Position numbers and translations under genes: made by a program. A stretch of 64,000 nucleotides of DNA, from the NCBI GenBank assembly GCA_021442155.1, contig CM038221.1, forward strand, positions 80,492,494 through 80,556,493. Direction: 5' to 3'. The DNA comes from Cymbidium sinense (Eukaryota; Streptophyta; Magnoliopsida; Asparagales; Orchidaceae). The notes beneath the pieces are model-generated. The model had not been told where the DNA came from. It did no database searches and saw only the letters and a list, made by a program, of their open reading frames with translations. Below are positions 10,641 through 24,260 of the stretch, one piece after another (position 1 is the first letter of the stretch; each line of letters opens with the position of its first letter).

Positions 10641-12912
10641 CATAGAGCACTGTGACACTAAAATCACGATGCCTAGACATTTTTGCTGTTGTATACCATC
10701 TAGAAGCCCAAACCACCTTAGATGATTATCTACCTAAATGACAGTATCAAGGTGCTATCACAATGACCTTCAATTTTAAAAATAAGAAAAAAATCCTATA
10801 AAAAGTTTTGGAGTGGGGGGAATAGTTTTGGAGCAGAAAGAAATGTCCCACTAGTGAAAAAATCTTATAAAAAGGGGATTATCCCCCTAGGCTTGTTCTT
10901 CCTCTTTACTTCTACTCTTAACTCCACATAATTCAATTTGAACTATAAGGGGACTTTCAACAACAAATGGCCGATGATTAGTCGAGGATGCTTTTCTCTT
11001 AAGATCAAAGCCAAATCCATCACTACAAACTCTAGGTAAAATTCTAGAAATGTAGTTTTATACAAACTTCTCTCTTAAAAATGATATTTCACAAAATTTC
11101 TACCATCAATCTTATATATGATGGAAATAAAATGCAATATATTTGTTAATATTCTATCTAAAGTAAACAAAAATGCCTCCATATGCCTAAAATCCCAAAT
11201 TAGAAAGAACCTCCACCATTAAACTTAGTTCTGATGTGAGAAGAAAATGAAACATCCCTTCGTTGATCTTAGATTTTGAACAAGAGAGAATTATACTAAA
11301 AATATGAGAACCTAGCATTGCTAAAGTGTTACTCTACTAAAATTTTCATAAAAAAATGTCTAGATTCTTCAAGAATTTAGATCAAAACTTGCATTTTTTT
11401 TGCACTATGTCACGATGCCATAACCCAGCACCAATGCACTAAGCTCTTGGGAAAGAAATCTTCAATTCTCTATCTAGAGCAATGAGCTGCGAGAAGTAAG
11501 ACATCATGATGCCAAACTCTCAGGTAAACACAGCCTCATAGTGTCAAGGCACCCAACATCAGGCATCACAAAACTATGATTTTAAGTCTACTATCTCTTA
11601 TACAATGTCATAACGCTATACATTCAGCACCAAGGCACAATCTACCATCAAACTTAGTTTTGGTGTGAAATGAAACCCTCACTCTATTGATCTTAGATGT
11701 AAATAAGAGAGAAGAGTGTTATTTCACTTAAATAAAAAGTTGTAAAGATCAAATTATAAGATGTTATGCTACTAAAATTTTAAATTTCCAAGCAAAGAAG
11801 GTTGTTAATGAAATAACATCACGAGGCTAATATTCCATTATTGAGGCACTGTATCCTTAGGAAAACAAAACTTAGCTAGACATTCCATAGTGTTGTAGTG
11901 TTGAGGGCTATCTTCTTAAAATAGACATTTAATAAACAATAATAAAGTATTCATATTCTATTTTAAATTAAACCCATAGGATAATAGTGCAACTTACCTA
12001 GTGTCGTAGCATCAAGCCTTTAGGTTTTAAGCTTATGTTTTTATAAGGCGGTGCTTATGCACTAAATTTTTAGTTCCATCGTGCTACCACTATATCTTAA
12101 ATTTTAGTGCTTTTCAAATGATAAAGAAAAGGACATTTACACATAAATGCATAGGCATTGGTCAAAAATTTGATCTCATACCCTTAATATGCCTATCAGT
12201 TATTTTGAATCGACTTTTTCGGTGCTGTAGCGTTAAACCATTAGCACGTAAGTGTTATTGAAATAGTCAACATTATTAATAATTATAAAGCCATAGCGCT
12301 AACCATGCAGGGCTAAGGTGTGATATAATGCTTAGGCACCAACTTCTCAGCATCGAGGTGCTTAGTATAAAATAAACTTAAATTACCTGCATAGGCCCCG
12401 ACATAATAACAATTGCCTAAGTTCCATGTCTGAGGATGCTTCATGGGTTAATATGTAATAAATTTGAATCACATGCATACATATGAATTTAAAAATAATA
12501 TTCTAATTTTAATAAAAAATTATAAAAACACTCGCATGTGCCCTGACATAGTAACAACTTCCTAAATTAAATGTCTGAGGATGTTGCGTGAGTTAATTTC
12601 CTGGTTGGGTCTTATGACTAGTTTGGGTCAACAAAACCTAATTATTCTAAGATGATGGTTAAATAATTATAAAATTCATTTGTTGAGGATATGTATCAAT
12701 TAAAAAAAACTCAACATAATTTAAAGTAAACAATCATCCATCCATCCATCATTATTTGTAAAGGATGATATGGTAAGTAAACTTCTGCTCATAAAAGAGC
12801 CATGTTAAATTAAATATATAACTATTTTCATACTTAAATAATCTCATGCCAGTAAGGACATGGCCTATGCCCTCTATCTACATTTTTACGACACAACATC
12901 AAATGAAGATAC
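10641..12912. repeat. Non-coding stretch with a degenerate recurring motif
   Basis: There is no coding signal. A short motif recurs: AGTATCAAGGTGCT (10,743), AGCACCAATGCACT (11,428), GTGTCAAGGCAC (11,541), AGCACCAAGGCAC (11,626) and AGCATCGAGGTG (12,349), mixed with 'cgatgcc', 'gtagcgtt' and 'tagcgcta' blocks. 'gacata(g/a)taacaa' with 'tgtctgaggatg' occurs twice, near 12,405 and 12,545. This could be the leader or spacer repeats of the adjacent gypsy element. A small CCAT repeat lies near 12,735. Confidence 0.45.
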
Positions 12913-14480
12913 TGTTGACCACATTTCTGGATGAGGTTAACATTTCTTCTAAAGGCATTCATTAAGACTACTAATCCTAAATTAGAAGCCTTCTAACTAA
13001 GCACCTAGGTCTTCACACTTAGTGATCTAGTACACTTTCGTTTGACTAAACTAACTTAATGGGTTTAGTTAGATTCAATCCAAATCATCAACTTAAAAAT
13101 ACACCACTCTAAATTTAAAATTAATTAAGCCTAGATTAGGGTTTAATTAAAAAACTAAACCTAATTACCTTAATTAAGATTATTATCATATAAACCTAAA
13201 GAAATTAAAATTAAGTCCAAAATAAACTCAAATCAAATGAAATTAGACATATATAATCATGACATAAAATTAAATGAATCCAAATCCAAACCAATGGCTA
13301 AAGATTGCTCAACCCTTTAAATAGATTTGACTTATGTTGGTCCCACCAAGCCAAAAGTCAAGCCACTAAAATTTGACCAAATAAAATCATTCTAAATGGT
13401 TAAGATGATGCTATGAACATATGTAAATATTAATTTGAAAGAATATAAGTCCAATGTGGCCTTAATTAGGATGATTATGGTATTTAACCAAAATTAGCCT
13501 AAATGGGTCTTATTGGGTTTAAACCCAAAAGAAATTTAAGTAAACTCAAATCAATTGTTCAAAATCAATTGAATATGATTATTGAACATAAACCATTCAT
13601 CATTGTGTCCAATTTGGCCAATTTGGTCATTTGACCCAAATGAACCCAAACTTAACCTATTAAGCCCAACTTGGGTCAAATGGGATCAAAATGAAATAAA
13701 TTGAAATTATTTGATTTAATGCATTCCAAATTTCTTGTATTAACCCAATGGAAAATTAAAAACATTATAATTGATCCAAATAACTTATTTGACTTAATTA
13801 AAGTTAACCCAAATCCAATTACATCAAAAGGATTAAACCTAAAGTAAACACTCCATAAATCTTAAAATCCTTGGAACCTTTTTATTAAAGAGCTCATTAA
13901 TGGTTAAATGGTCTTAAGCATTAATCCAAGGCTAATATATCAAGTGAGTTAACTTAGATCAAATTAATGAAATAAATTCTTAAGTGCTTTTAAATGAAAA
14001 GATTTAATCTAATCTTCAACTAATTCACTAAGATGTGATTAAGGAATTTCTAAACTTAACTAATGTTGATTCTTAGCTAGGATTAAATCACTTAAGCAAC
14101 TTCAAATAAATCCAAAGCAAAAATATGCCATGGAAAGTCAAAGTCATATGTTTCTAAATCCAATTTTCATAACTTCATTCACATTCCACCACTTCACCTT
14201 TGGCATGTGTTAGACAACTAGTAAGCATGGTAATTAACTCCTAAAGGTTACAATCACCTCAGCTAATTAAGAGGAAAAGAAATAAATCTAAAAGGCTCAT
14301 GGCATCAATGGGATCTTCACATAGAGCATTGCCCCAGTGAAATAGACCTTTCCATCACCTTCCTAACCTCACACAAAGTTGAAACCCATCTTTCCCCACT
14401 TCCCTCACCACCAAGAGGCTGGTGAACCACCAAAGCCACTAGAATCCAAGCCATTGGTCTAGTAGGCAATCCAGAGGGAG
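12913..14480. repeat. Long dispersed repeat, module Y, copy S
   Basis: Begins with TGTTGACC and an imperfect hairpin (12,914-12,941). It aligns by eye with 26,123 onward and 35,990 onward: all three share 'ggatgaggttaac', the 'aatgggtttag..gattcaa' block, 'gacttatg..ggtcccac(c/t)aag' near 13,330-13,350 and the repeated 'ttggtcatttgacccaaatg' motif near 13,625. No coding capacity is seen; the open frame 14,317-14,514 minus is unsupported. It is probably part of an LTR or untranslated region of a large LTR retrotransposon, but the family was not identified. Confidence 0.6.
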
Positions 14481-15354
14481 GCAACTTAATTCCTTTAGTA
14501 GACATGATTCCCACACTATTCGATAGTTATTCGAGTCAACCCCACCATTAGAGATCATCGAGACTGAGGCATGCCATCAATGAGCTCCCTTGAGCTTTTA
14601 AGTGTGGTGTTTTAATTTGGAGTTGTAGGGAGACCATGCAGATCTTAGAGGGTGCTTATTGAAGTGATTGGGTATAATATTAAGGTATGATGTACTATCT
14701 TGGTTGATAAAAATAACACCCTACAATAGACCTAATCACCTAATAAGGACTCCTAAAGTAGATGGGTGTACATACCAGTGGTCTTTCCTCTACTTTACAT
14801 AAAAAAATAAAGCAGGGTTTATTTTATGCATTGTTCTTTAGTTCCTTATGAAAGAAAGCTTTTATAATTAATTACATCTTAGAAAATAGGGATTTCCCAA
14901 GAACACTCTTGATTAAAGTAGTTAATATGTATCTCCAAAGATTTCAAAGCTAGACTATCAGAGAATTGGGTACTTTTAGAAACCAAGTGGGAAAGTTCAA
15001 ATAGAAGGACTTATTTAAGATTCAAAAAGAGAATAAGTAGGAAGCACCCATGATACTAGGAAGCTTAGTAAGTGCTTCAATCTACTCGATAGTGAGGCTT
15101 TATATTTTTGAAAGAGACATTTTATTTTTTTCTAAGTTGGTATCTTATTAAAATGTTAGGCTTATAGTCCAAGAACACAAGATTGTGGAAATGCTTAAGA
15201 TGAGAGAACTTATATTCATAGTCTAAAAAAAATAAGTATCTTCAAAACATAAATCTAAAATGCTCTAGCACAAGCTAGAAACATGACCTAAGTCAAATAA
15301 AAAAAATGAGACATAATGGTTCACCTCCACAAGAGAGAATAGACTCATCCTGAA
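14481..15354. other. Unassigned AT-rich intergenic stretch
   Basis: This joins module Y copy S to module X copy B. I see no reading frame, RNA gene or clear repeat boundary. It may be further LTR sequence too diverged to align by eye. Confidence 0.4.
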
Positions 15355-18100
15355 TCTTATGGACTTACAACCGCTTGTAGTGGCCGACAGCTAACACCTC
15401 CTACGATTTAAAATCATGTAGGCCAGTCTTATGTAGATGCAAGATAGCTAGGCTCTTATTTAATTAAGAATGAGGTTAAGGTCCTAAACTCACTCCCTGA
15501 GAGACTAGATAATGTTTGGTATGCAAGCATGACTTAGGCTAATGTTAAAACCTTACAAATTTTGGATTATTTTGACACATTCATTTTGATCCAAGGCTAA
15601 GGAAATTTTGCCTATATTCATGATGAAATTAATGCATGGGCAAAATTAATTAGAGGAGGTGTTCTCTACTACAAGGGATTGCTCTCAAAAGTCAAGCACA
15701 TCCCCTATTGTGCATGAGTGGAGATCCTCCCCATTCAAAGGTGACACAATATGATATGCATGGTGTGATAACATACAACATTTAGCTAAGGGGTTACTAA
15801 ATCACTTATTTATCTTGATTATGAATCTAGGCTTTGAAATGAGGTTATGAGTTGTATTAAAATTTAGTTATGAGTTATTTAGTGAGGATAGAAAATTTAA
15901 TTTTATTCTAAAGAGCCTATTACATCTAGAACGCCCATCAAATCATCACACTTTAAGAAACTTATGAAAAATAAGTCATTTCTATTGCACAAACTAAACA
16001 TAACAATCAATCATTTAATTTTTTATAAAAGAATAAAATGCTGGTGTAGCCCGGTACTATTGTACACTCCAAAAATAAAAGAAATTGGGTAGCCAAGCTC
16101 TACCCTTGTACAACCTGGATTATAATTAAATGTTACAATTAAAATAAATGCTATGGGTGTCTTCAATCTTGTCCTCTTCTTTCTTCTCCTTAGATTAGTT
16201 TGCCCTAGTCTTCACAGAGCCTCCCAAGTCTTTGCCATATATCCACTGTTCATCCTAAACCCCATAGCACTAATATTAATCCTATTAGAAAAGTTACATA
16301 TTTATGAATAATGAAATCTGACAACACTTGCAAAATAGATGTTGGTTAAACAAACATACAAGCCAAGCAATTATACTTCACATATTTGGACTTAGCACCG
16401 TACACTTGGGTAGCCAAGCCCACCTATCTTAATAGGATTATGCTTAGGGGCATAAGCAGCACCTGCAAATAAGAACATGTATATTTATTTATTATTACAG
16501 TGGCCCCTTTAGCATAATCTCCTACATAAAATATCATTAGGCTATTAATGACCTAATATCTAGTCTATGCACAGATAATCCTAACATCTAGTCTTAAATA
16601 TTACATCATAAAATAAAACACATCATCATAACATACACCGATCTAAATTAACACTAGAATCAGTGACTTAGCATTCTGATGTGTGTGCTAAGGCTTAGTG
16701 TGGTGTTTCTTAATTAAGCTTTAGGAGTATGATTGCTTATAGTTTTAGAATTATTTAAATTAACCATTATGGATGGTTTCACTTCTAATCTTTCAATGAA
16801 TTGATTATTTTTAAATTTACACTTTCTAGTTTCATTTGATACTTACTTAAAACCTAATTATTATATATATAAGAAAGAGGTTTGACCCCTTTATCCCTAC
16901 TCTAAGTTATCTTCTAAAGGTATATTATCATGGCGTTAGTTTATTTGATGAACCACTTATGAGCATTTTATTAAGCCTAAGTTTAGATTAATTTTAAGGA
17001 ATCTTATTCAAACATGAAAGGCATCATAAGATTAATGAAATTGAGTCAACATCAAATAAGTAACATTCCATTACTTCTTGTCATTATCAATAACATACAC
17101 ATTCCTTTATTTTTGCTTTATTTTCTTCTTTGTTCATAATATTTAATTTAATATATATATTTGTACATACAATAAATACTCAAATTTTGCACACATGATG
17201 ATTATTAATGCATGAATTTGGTAGAAAAGAAAGATTTCATTTCATAGCTAAACATATATAAACATGTATTAGAAATTTAAGCATGTATGTGTCATTGTTA
17301 AACTAGGAAAGTGAGATTATCTAAGACCTCCTTGGGGCTACTTAGAGCCTCATGTTCCTGAGATATCCAGACTATATACTTGCCAATTCAAATACATGTA
17401 AATATATTCATAAGAAAAGAAATGAAAACCATGCAAAGGTCAGATAAGAAAATAAATCTTTTGTTCATTTAAAGTTTAGTGACATGAAAAGTAAAGTTTT
17501 ATCCCAAATTCTAGCACATGCATACACATAAATGAAATTAAGCAAGTGTGCCATTGTTAACCAGGGAAGTGAGATTATTTAAGACCTCCATGGGGATACA
17601 TAAAGCCTCGTGTTCCCGGGATGTCCATACTATATACTTGCCAATCAAATATATGTAAACATACACATGAAACATAAACATAAAACAATCCTTTATTAAC
17701 TTTAAGTTATAACTAAATAAAAATTTTATTAACCATTTATAGCCAACATTAACTAAAATATCCAACATTAACATAAACTTCACACATTTTTATTCATTAT
17801 TAACTTATAGTTTCAAAAATAATTTGAGATTTATTAGTGATAATATTCATACCATATAATAATATTTATCTAGCACATGCAACTTAAATGCAATCATATT
17901 CTTTTTAATCTTTTTTCTTTGTCCAAATGAAAAAAATGGCATGTGCATTTATAATATTAATTGAAAATAGGTAATTAAATGTTGCAACATAACATACTTA
18001 ATTACATTAAGTTCTAAGGACAATCAAGCCAAACAAATATTCTTTAATGCTAACCAAAGTTCATATAAGATTTGGTTTTGATGTTTAAGTTGTTACAACC
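15355..18100 (-). repeat. LTR-like module X, copy B, with 259-bp tandem duplication
   Basis: 15,355-16,640 aligns with 1-840 and with 47,708-48,950 in the same orientation, including the core AGCTCTACCCTTGTACAACC at about 16,096-16,115. Beyond 16,640 only the 48-50 kb copy continues to align. At 17,293 and 17,552 the block starting CATTGTTAA and running through 'gtgagatta' and 'aagacctcc' is repeated, giving a 259-bp period. The same block forms a three-copy array in the 48-50 kb copy. As the copy in matching orientation above the minus-strand gag, this is the best candidate for the 5' LTR of the 0.8-10.6 kb element. Its promoter-like box reads TTGTACAAGGG, so the TATA core is mutated. Confidence 0.58.
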
Positions 18101-21100
18101 TAAAGAGTTGAAATGATAGTTAGGATTTACTCCATCCCATGTTGGTGATTTGATGTATTTAAAGAAGGAAATAAAATGAATTTTTATGAGTTGATTAGCC
18201 TCAAGCCATTTAGCACATCAACTTAATTACCCTTTCATAAGCTTTTTTAATTTAATTAACTACTTGATCATGATCCTTCAATGATATGCTTTGAGAAAAT
18301 AAAATAAGCAATGCACTGAAGAGAGTCTAATACAATTAGGCTCATGCTCAAAAGTTAATTAAATTAAAGAAGAAAATAATCTAAGTTAAATACTCTTATG
18401 GTTTTCCCACACCAATGTGATAAACATAATTTCTTTAATGACTTTATGCTATTAAACACATAAAGGGATATTAGTGGATTATATTTTATTTATCTAAATC
18501 AAATTTTTAAAATTTTTAATTTTATTTTATCATTAATTTTCTAATTATTCCCTAATTATTAAATGTATTAATTAATCCTCTTAAGGAATGATATTTGGAA
18601 AAATAATTAAAAAAGGGGGCTTTAATTATTTTTCTCATCATTTCCACTGTTCACATTGATTAATTAACATTAATTATTTATTTTTTACTATTCACTAATT
18701 TTAATAATCATTTAATTAATTAAAGAAGATAATTAAGATTAAAATTTCAAAATCTTTAAAGTACATAACAAATAATTCCAAGAAAATTATGGGAGGCACA
18801 AGTCCCATCAAATTATCCCATCAAATTTGGAATTAATTAGCTAAGTAATTTGGCCATAATTAAGATAATTAGCCTAAACTTTAATCCTTAATTAAGAACT
18901 ATTAATTAGGCATTAATTAAGTATTTTATTTTTAATAAAGTTTCTTCTATCCAGCCTTTCCAAAATGGATTTATTTGTAATTTTTGGAAATTTTTAAAAA
19001 TTAGGTATGATTTTTAAAGTTTAGTGTAATTAAACTAATTAATTAATTAATTTTTATTTAAACCCTATTTTAATTAATTTCATAATTTAGTGTGATCTAG
19101 AAGGTCTAATTAATTTTTTTAGATCTCTAATGTTTAGTAAAGTGATTTGAATTAATTTGATCACTTTTTATAAATTTTAATTATTTATTTATTTAAAAAT
19201 AGCTAATTACATTCAAAAATTAATAACTCTTAAACCATAAATCTAATTAACTTAAAAGTTTTATTATAAGTAAGCAAGAACATTAAGTATCTTTTCAAAA
19301 AAAATTAAGTTGATTGGTTTAGTATTTTAAGAGTAATTAAAGAAATATAGATTTCACTAAAACTCAAATTACTCATAAAATATACATCTAAATTTGGAGT
19401 TTTAAGGTTCATTGGATTCCTCTTGAAAAGCAATGGTGGAGGTTCATTGGATTTCTCTTGAAAAGATAAATCCATAGTATTTAATTTTTAGGATTTTTTG
19501 AAGTTCCAGGTCATATGTATTAGAATGAATCAAAGATAAGATCTAATCATAGTCATCCAGTATATTGAAGTAAGATGGGCAGCCCAGAGGTTGTCTCCCT
19601 CATAGGAGGCAGACCAAATAGGGTTAGATTGATGGGATCTTTCATAAACATCACTGGATCTCATGATCATTTGGTAATCTTAAAAAGAAGTCACTTTATT
19701 TCACGTTGAGGAGTTAAAAAAGAATGTGTGATGGGATCTAAAGAAAAATTCTAGATTCATGCAAAGTTTTCACCAAACACAAGCACATATGATTGATCTA
19801 AAGTTTGGAAAAGTTACCTCATCGAAGCACACATTCGGTAGATGCTAGAAGATCTCGGATCTGTTCTTTTGCCTCCTTATGGAATGCTCCGGCCACCATG
19901 CACCACTGCCCGTTTCTAAAAAAATGGTGTCTCTTGTACTTAGAGAGCACAAGAGGTGGGGGAAAGGAGCCTTTTTTGTTGGAAGAAGATGAGTGTGTGT
20001 GTGTGTGTGTTTTCCTTTTATTATGTTTTGAAAAAAAAGAAATGAGGTTTGCAGGAATACTCTATTTTTTTCCATGCCTTCTCTTGTGAAGAAAGAAATG
20101 TATATTTTATTCTCCTCATGCTCACCTCTATCTTTTTTAAATTCTTTGTGTTTGGCATGCTTTTTTAATTTATTCAAGATAAAATTTTATTTGGCTTGAT
20201 GTATGGGGAAGTGAGTGAACTCATTTGGGTGAAGGTTTGAGTTGACTCATCTTAACCCAATTTAAGTTAGGATAAGTCAAGTGAGTCTTGTTTGCCTAAT
20301 TAATTTATGGTCAAATTTAAATTATATTAAAATAATTATTTATAATACCTATAATTAATTATTGTAATTTAACTTAAGCCTAAATTAACTTAATTTAACA
20401 TAAATAAATCAAATTGGGCCAATTTGTGTTCACTTGGGTCCATGGGATAAATTGACCAAACTAGATAAATTTGACCCAAATGAAATTTAAATTAAGTTTA
20501 ATTAAGTTTTAAAAGTAATTTATAATAATTAATTTAATTTGATTTTAGTTTATTTTGATTTCATTTTAATTCATTTTGATTTTGGCTTGATATGCTCATA
20601 TAGGTCAATTTAGGTCAATTTGGGTTGATTGAATATTACAAATTAGCTAAATTGGGTGCCATTGAGAGTTGAGTCATATTCAATAATCAACTTAAGAATA
20701 ATTTTAAGCATTGATTTGGTTTAATTTTGGTTGAGTTGAGTTTTGATTTAAACCCATTTTTGATCCAAATTAGGCTTAATGGGTTAAATTGGGTGCATGT
20801 GGGTTAAATGACCAATATGACCCATATTAAAGTGTATTAAAGATTTAATTATATTTTATTGAGTATTTTAAATGATTTGAAGTAATTATTTTTAATTAAT
20901 TTATATTTGATTTTGATTTAGACTTATTTTGGGTCAATTTGGGCTTAAGGGTTAAAGCAGGGATTACTTAGGTCAAATGACAAATTTGGTCAAATCAAAC
21001 CCAAGAAAAGTTTAAATTATGTTCAAATATAAATTTAAAGTATTTTGGAAGATTTAATTTAAGTTAATTTGAATTTATTTTGAGTTTAGGTTCAATAGGG

Positions 21101-21294
21101 TCAGTTAAGGTTCATTTATACTAAGTGACCCAATTTGGCCATTTGAGTCATCACTAGATTAATAATTAATTAGTTTAGTGCTCTATTATATTAATTTAAT
21201 GAATGTAGTTATTTAAGATGACTTAAATTGATTAGATTCTGATTAGTTTGATTTTCAACTTAGTGAGAGGAATTTCAAAAAATGTAAACTTGGG
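18101..21294. repeat. AT-rich degraded repeat, partly inverted module Y
   Basis: There are no credible genes. At 20.2-21.1 kb the plus strand carries 'gggtcaaatgacc..ttggtcaaa' type motifs that are the reverse complement of the 'ttggtcatttgaccc' blocks in the module Y copies, so this part is probably Y sequence in inverted orientation. A 25-bp direct repeat with one mismatch starting GGTTCATTGGATT lies at 19,406-19,430 and 19,441-19,465. The overlapping open frames at 19,805-20,177 on both strands have no motif and span a GT microsatellite. Confidence 0.4.
19993..20010. repeat. (GT)9 microsatellite
   Basis: Nine uninterrupted GT units inside the 18-21 kb degraded repeat. Confidence 0.95.
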
Positions 21295-24260
21295 CTATAT
21301 GGATTCATCTTGGTGAGAGGAATTTATAAAATTAAAATTCCCAAATTATTTGGGTATTTTTATCTTAATTTAGGTTTGAATGAAAAATTTCAAACCCTTA
21401 ATCCCAAACTAATAAACAAATTGAAATGAAACTTTAAAGAATTAAAATTAATGTTAAGACATACATTAGGTAAATTTTTCATAATTTATTGAACAATAAA
21501 TCTTAATATTGTAAATTTCAAACCCTAAACCATCATTTTTATAAAATTAATTAATAATAAATTAAATCAATGATGGAAATTAATCAAATTAATTCAAAAC
21601 ATTATAATATACCCTAATTCTCACAAGTAATCCATTAAAACTCATGGAAACATAATAAATCACAAAATGATTCAATTAGGCCATTAAATGAATTAATTAA
21701 TTCAATTAATTAATCTGAAAATAAATAAATCATAATAAATTAATCAAAATCTCAAAAATTATAGATGAATCCTATTTGGATGCATAATCTAGAGGGGAAT
21801 AAAGAAAAAAATAAAATTCTTAAATAATTTCCACTAAAGTATTCCTAATATAGGGATTAATGAAATAATTAACACTTTAATTATACTTTAATTATATATC
21901 TGATCAAAGTGAAACTTTAAGGAAATCAAATAGGAACCCCACTTGACATAAATATTTCAAATCAATTTGACCTCTGGATTGGGAGTATTTTAACGAAAAT
22001 ATTAAATAAAAAAATTATAGAAATTATAATATTCAAAATATAAATTTAAAATATTATAATTAATATTAGAACACTTAAATAAAATATCTAAACCATCTAA
22101 AAACAATAGAACCTAAATAATCTTAAGTAAAAGATCAAGATTAAAGGAAAATATGAAGCTTAATCACATTTAATAATGATAATTCTTTAAACCATAATAA
22201 TTTCATTTTATAAACTGAAATATAAAGATCATTGATCTCTGAAATTCATAAGTTATTAATATATAAATACGTTAAAACCATTTGGATTAAAGAATGAAAC
22301 GATAGAAATGCAAACAAAAATAATTAAGTATAATTAAAACTTTAAAATAACAAAGTAACATAAAGAAAATTTAATAAACAAAGAAATAACCTTCTTTAAA
22401 TTCCTTAAGTCATGAAAAGAAAAATTACATTATGATGAATGTTCTTTTCAAAGAACATAATGATCATTCCATTCAAATTAATTAAAATAAATTGAACCAT
22501 ACCATAATATATATATTATATACAACTTGGAATTAATCATCTAAGTCAAAATTCATTAATAAACTTTAAAAGAACTTCATGAAATGAATAAATTAAAACA
22601 AGAAAGAATCATTAATGCAAAAGTATTATAGAATTGAACAATAATAAATTGAATAATCTTAAACATAATAAATTGAATATGAATTTACTTAGGTTAATGA
22701 CCATTAATGAAAATGAGTAATTGAAATTAACTTAAATTGAACAAATAAAATATTTATACCCATGTGTAATGAGTATGTTGTATGAAATTAAAATAAAATG
22801 ATATTACACATAAAGTTTTACCCTAAATCAAATATACCAAAACTAATAAATAGATATAAATATTAAATCAAAGATAAATTTAAATAACATAAATATTAAA
22901 ATTTAATCAATGTAAGAAAAAAATCTAAAATACAAATAACTTTAAGAAACTTAAAAGATAAATGTCATCATAATCAATAAAGCAAACATAAAAAATATCT
23001 CAAATTTAAGAAATAAATGATAAATGTCAATATCGGAATATTAGGCCAAAGGAATTAAATAAAATTAAAGTCATAATAATTAAAAAAAATAAACATAAAG
23101 ATAGAACCAAACTACATTATAAATAAATCATAATAATAAATGAATTAAACTTCAAGTGAAAAAAAAAATTTAACAAAATAAACTGAACTAATTTAAACTT
23201 ACTAAATTTAAGGAAAAGTTTAATTAAAATACTTAGGATTTTAGTTAGATCTTTAGGATGAATCTTTATCCTAGAATAAAGATATCATCCTATTAGGACT
23301 TAGGATGTTAAATGGAATGGGCTCCACCCAAAATGGAACCTATTGTATTCTTCATTCTTAAGAACCTAATCTAACTTTAACTTGATAAAATGTATCTAAA
23401 ATAAAAAAAATAAAAATTGAATAAATTATTGAATCATTTAAACTAAAATCACCAGAAGGTAAATAAACAAATAATCAAAACTAAAAATTAAAATCTAAAA
23501 GCCTACTAATGTCTTGCCACACAAAACCTCTTTCTTCACACACTACAGTTATAAGTCATGGACCCTAGACTTAGGTTTGGCTGTTCAATGATTTTCTATA
23601 ATTTTCTGTGATGTTATGATCAAATTATTTTTATTATTTTGTGATGTAATATTTTAGACTAGATGACTAGGATTGATTGCTGTTAGTTTGGATGATAGGA
23701 TGTTATTTCTAGAATTAATATTTATTTTTGCAGCGGGTTGTGTTAAAGAGACTGTCATCATAAATAAAACTTATAAAATAATTATTGGCTTGCAAGAGTT
23801 GAATAGTCCTTTAACATATCCCATAGGATAGATGGACTTAGCAAGAAGCTAATGTTAAGTCTGCATGTCTGTAAAATATAACTATTGTGTGTTGTTTATA
23901 TTTTTTTGACATTTATTTTGTAGGGCTTTGAATTTATTTTTGAAATTAAAAATGTAAATTTGAACTTAGAATTATGTTAGGATTTTTGAGGGTCTAGGAT
24001 TAACAGGAGCTAACATTACTAGACGATGGTGTAGAGTTCTTCTATGAAACCCAATGGAGGTCCCTAAAGAAGGAGACAATCCTAGAAAGAAGACTCATAA
24101 ATCTAGGCTTGTAGTTCTAGTTCGGGTTGTATAAGGGTAAAGCTCGGTTGAGCATTTTCCTCTCTTTTGATTTGTACATTAGTACTATGTAGCATTAGCC
24201 TATTTTATAAATTAAATTGACTTTATTTATTTTTGGTGTGCAATAGAATCAACCTACTTT
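21295..24260 (+). repeat. Long repeat copy P: module Y part followed by inverted module X
   Basis: 21,295-23,500 aligns with 28,360-30,590 in direct orientation ('ggattcatcttggtgagaggaattt', then the 'gaaacttta.gga' and 'ggaaccccact' blocks, and 'aatgggctccacccaaa' near 23,320). 23,500-24,260 aligns with 31,060-31,530 in direct orientation, and with copies A, B and C in reverse complement: 'gtgatgtaatattttagac' and TTGTATAAGGGTAAAGCT. The plus strand therefore carries the TATA-like core here. Some blocks are doubled, for example 'gtgagaggaattt' near 21,262 and 21,313. No reading frame is present. Confidence 0.6.
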
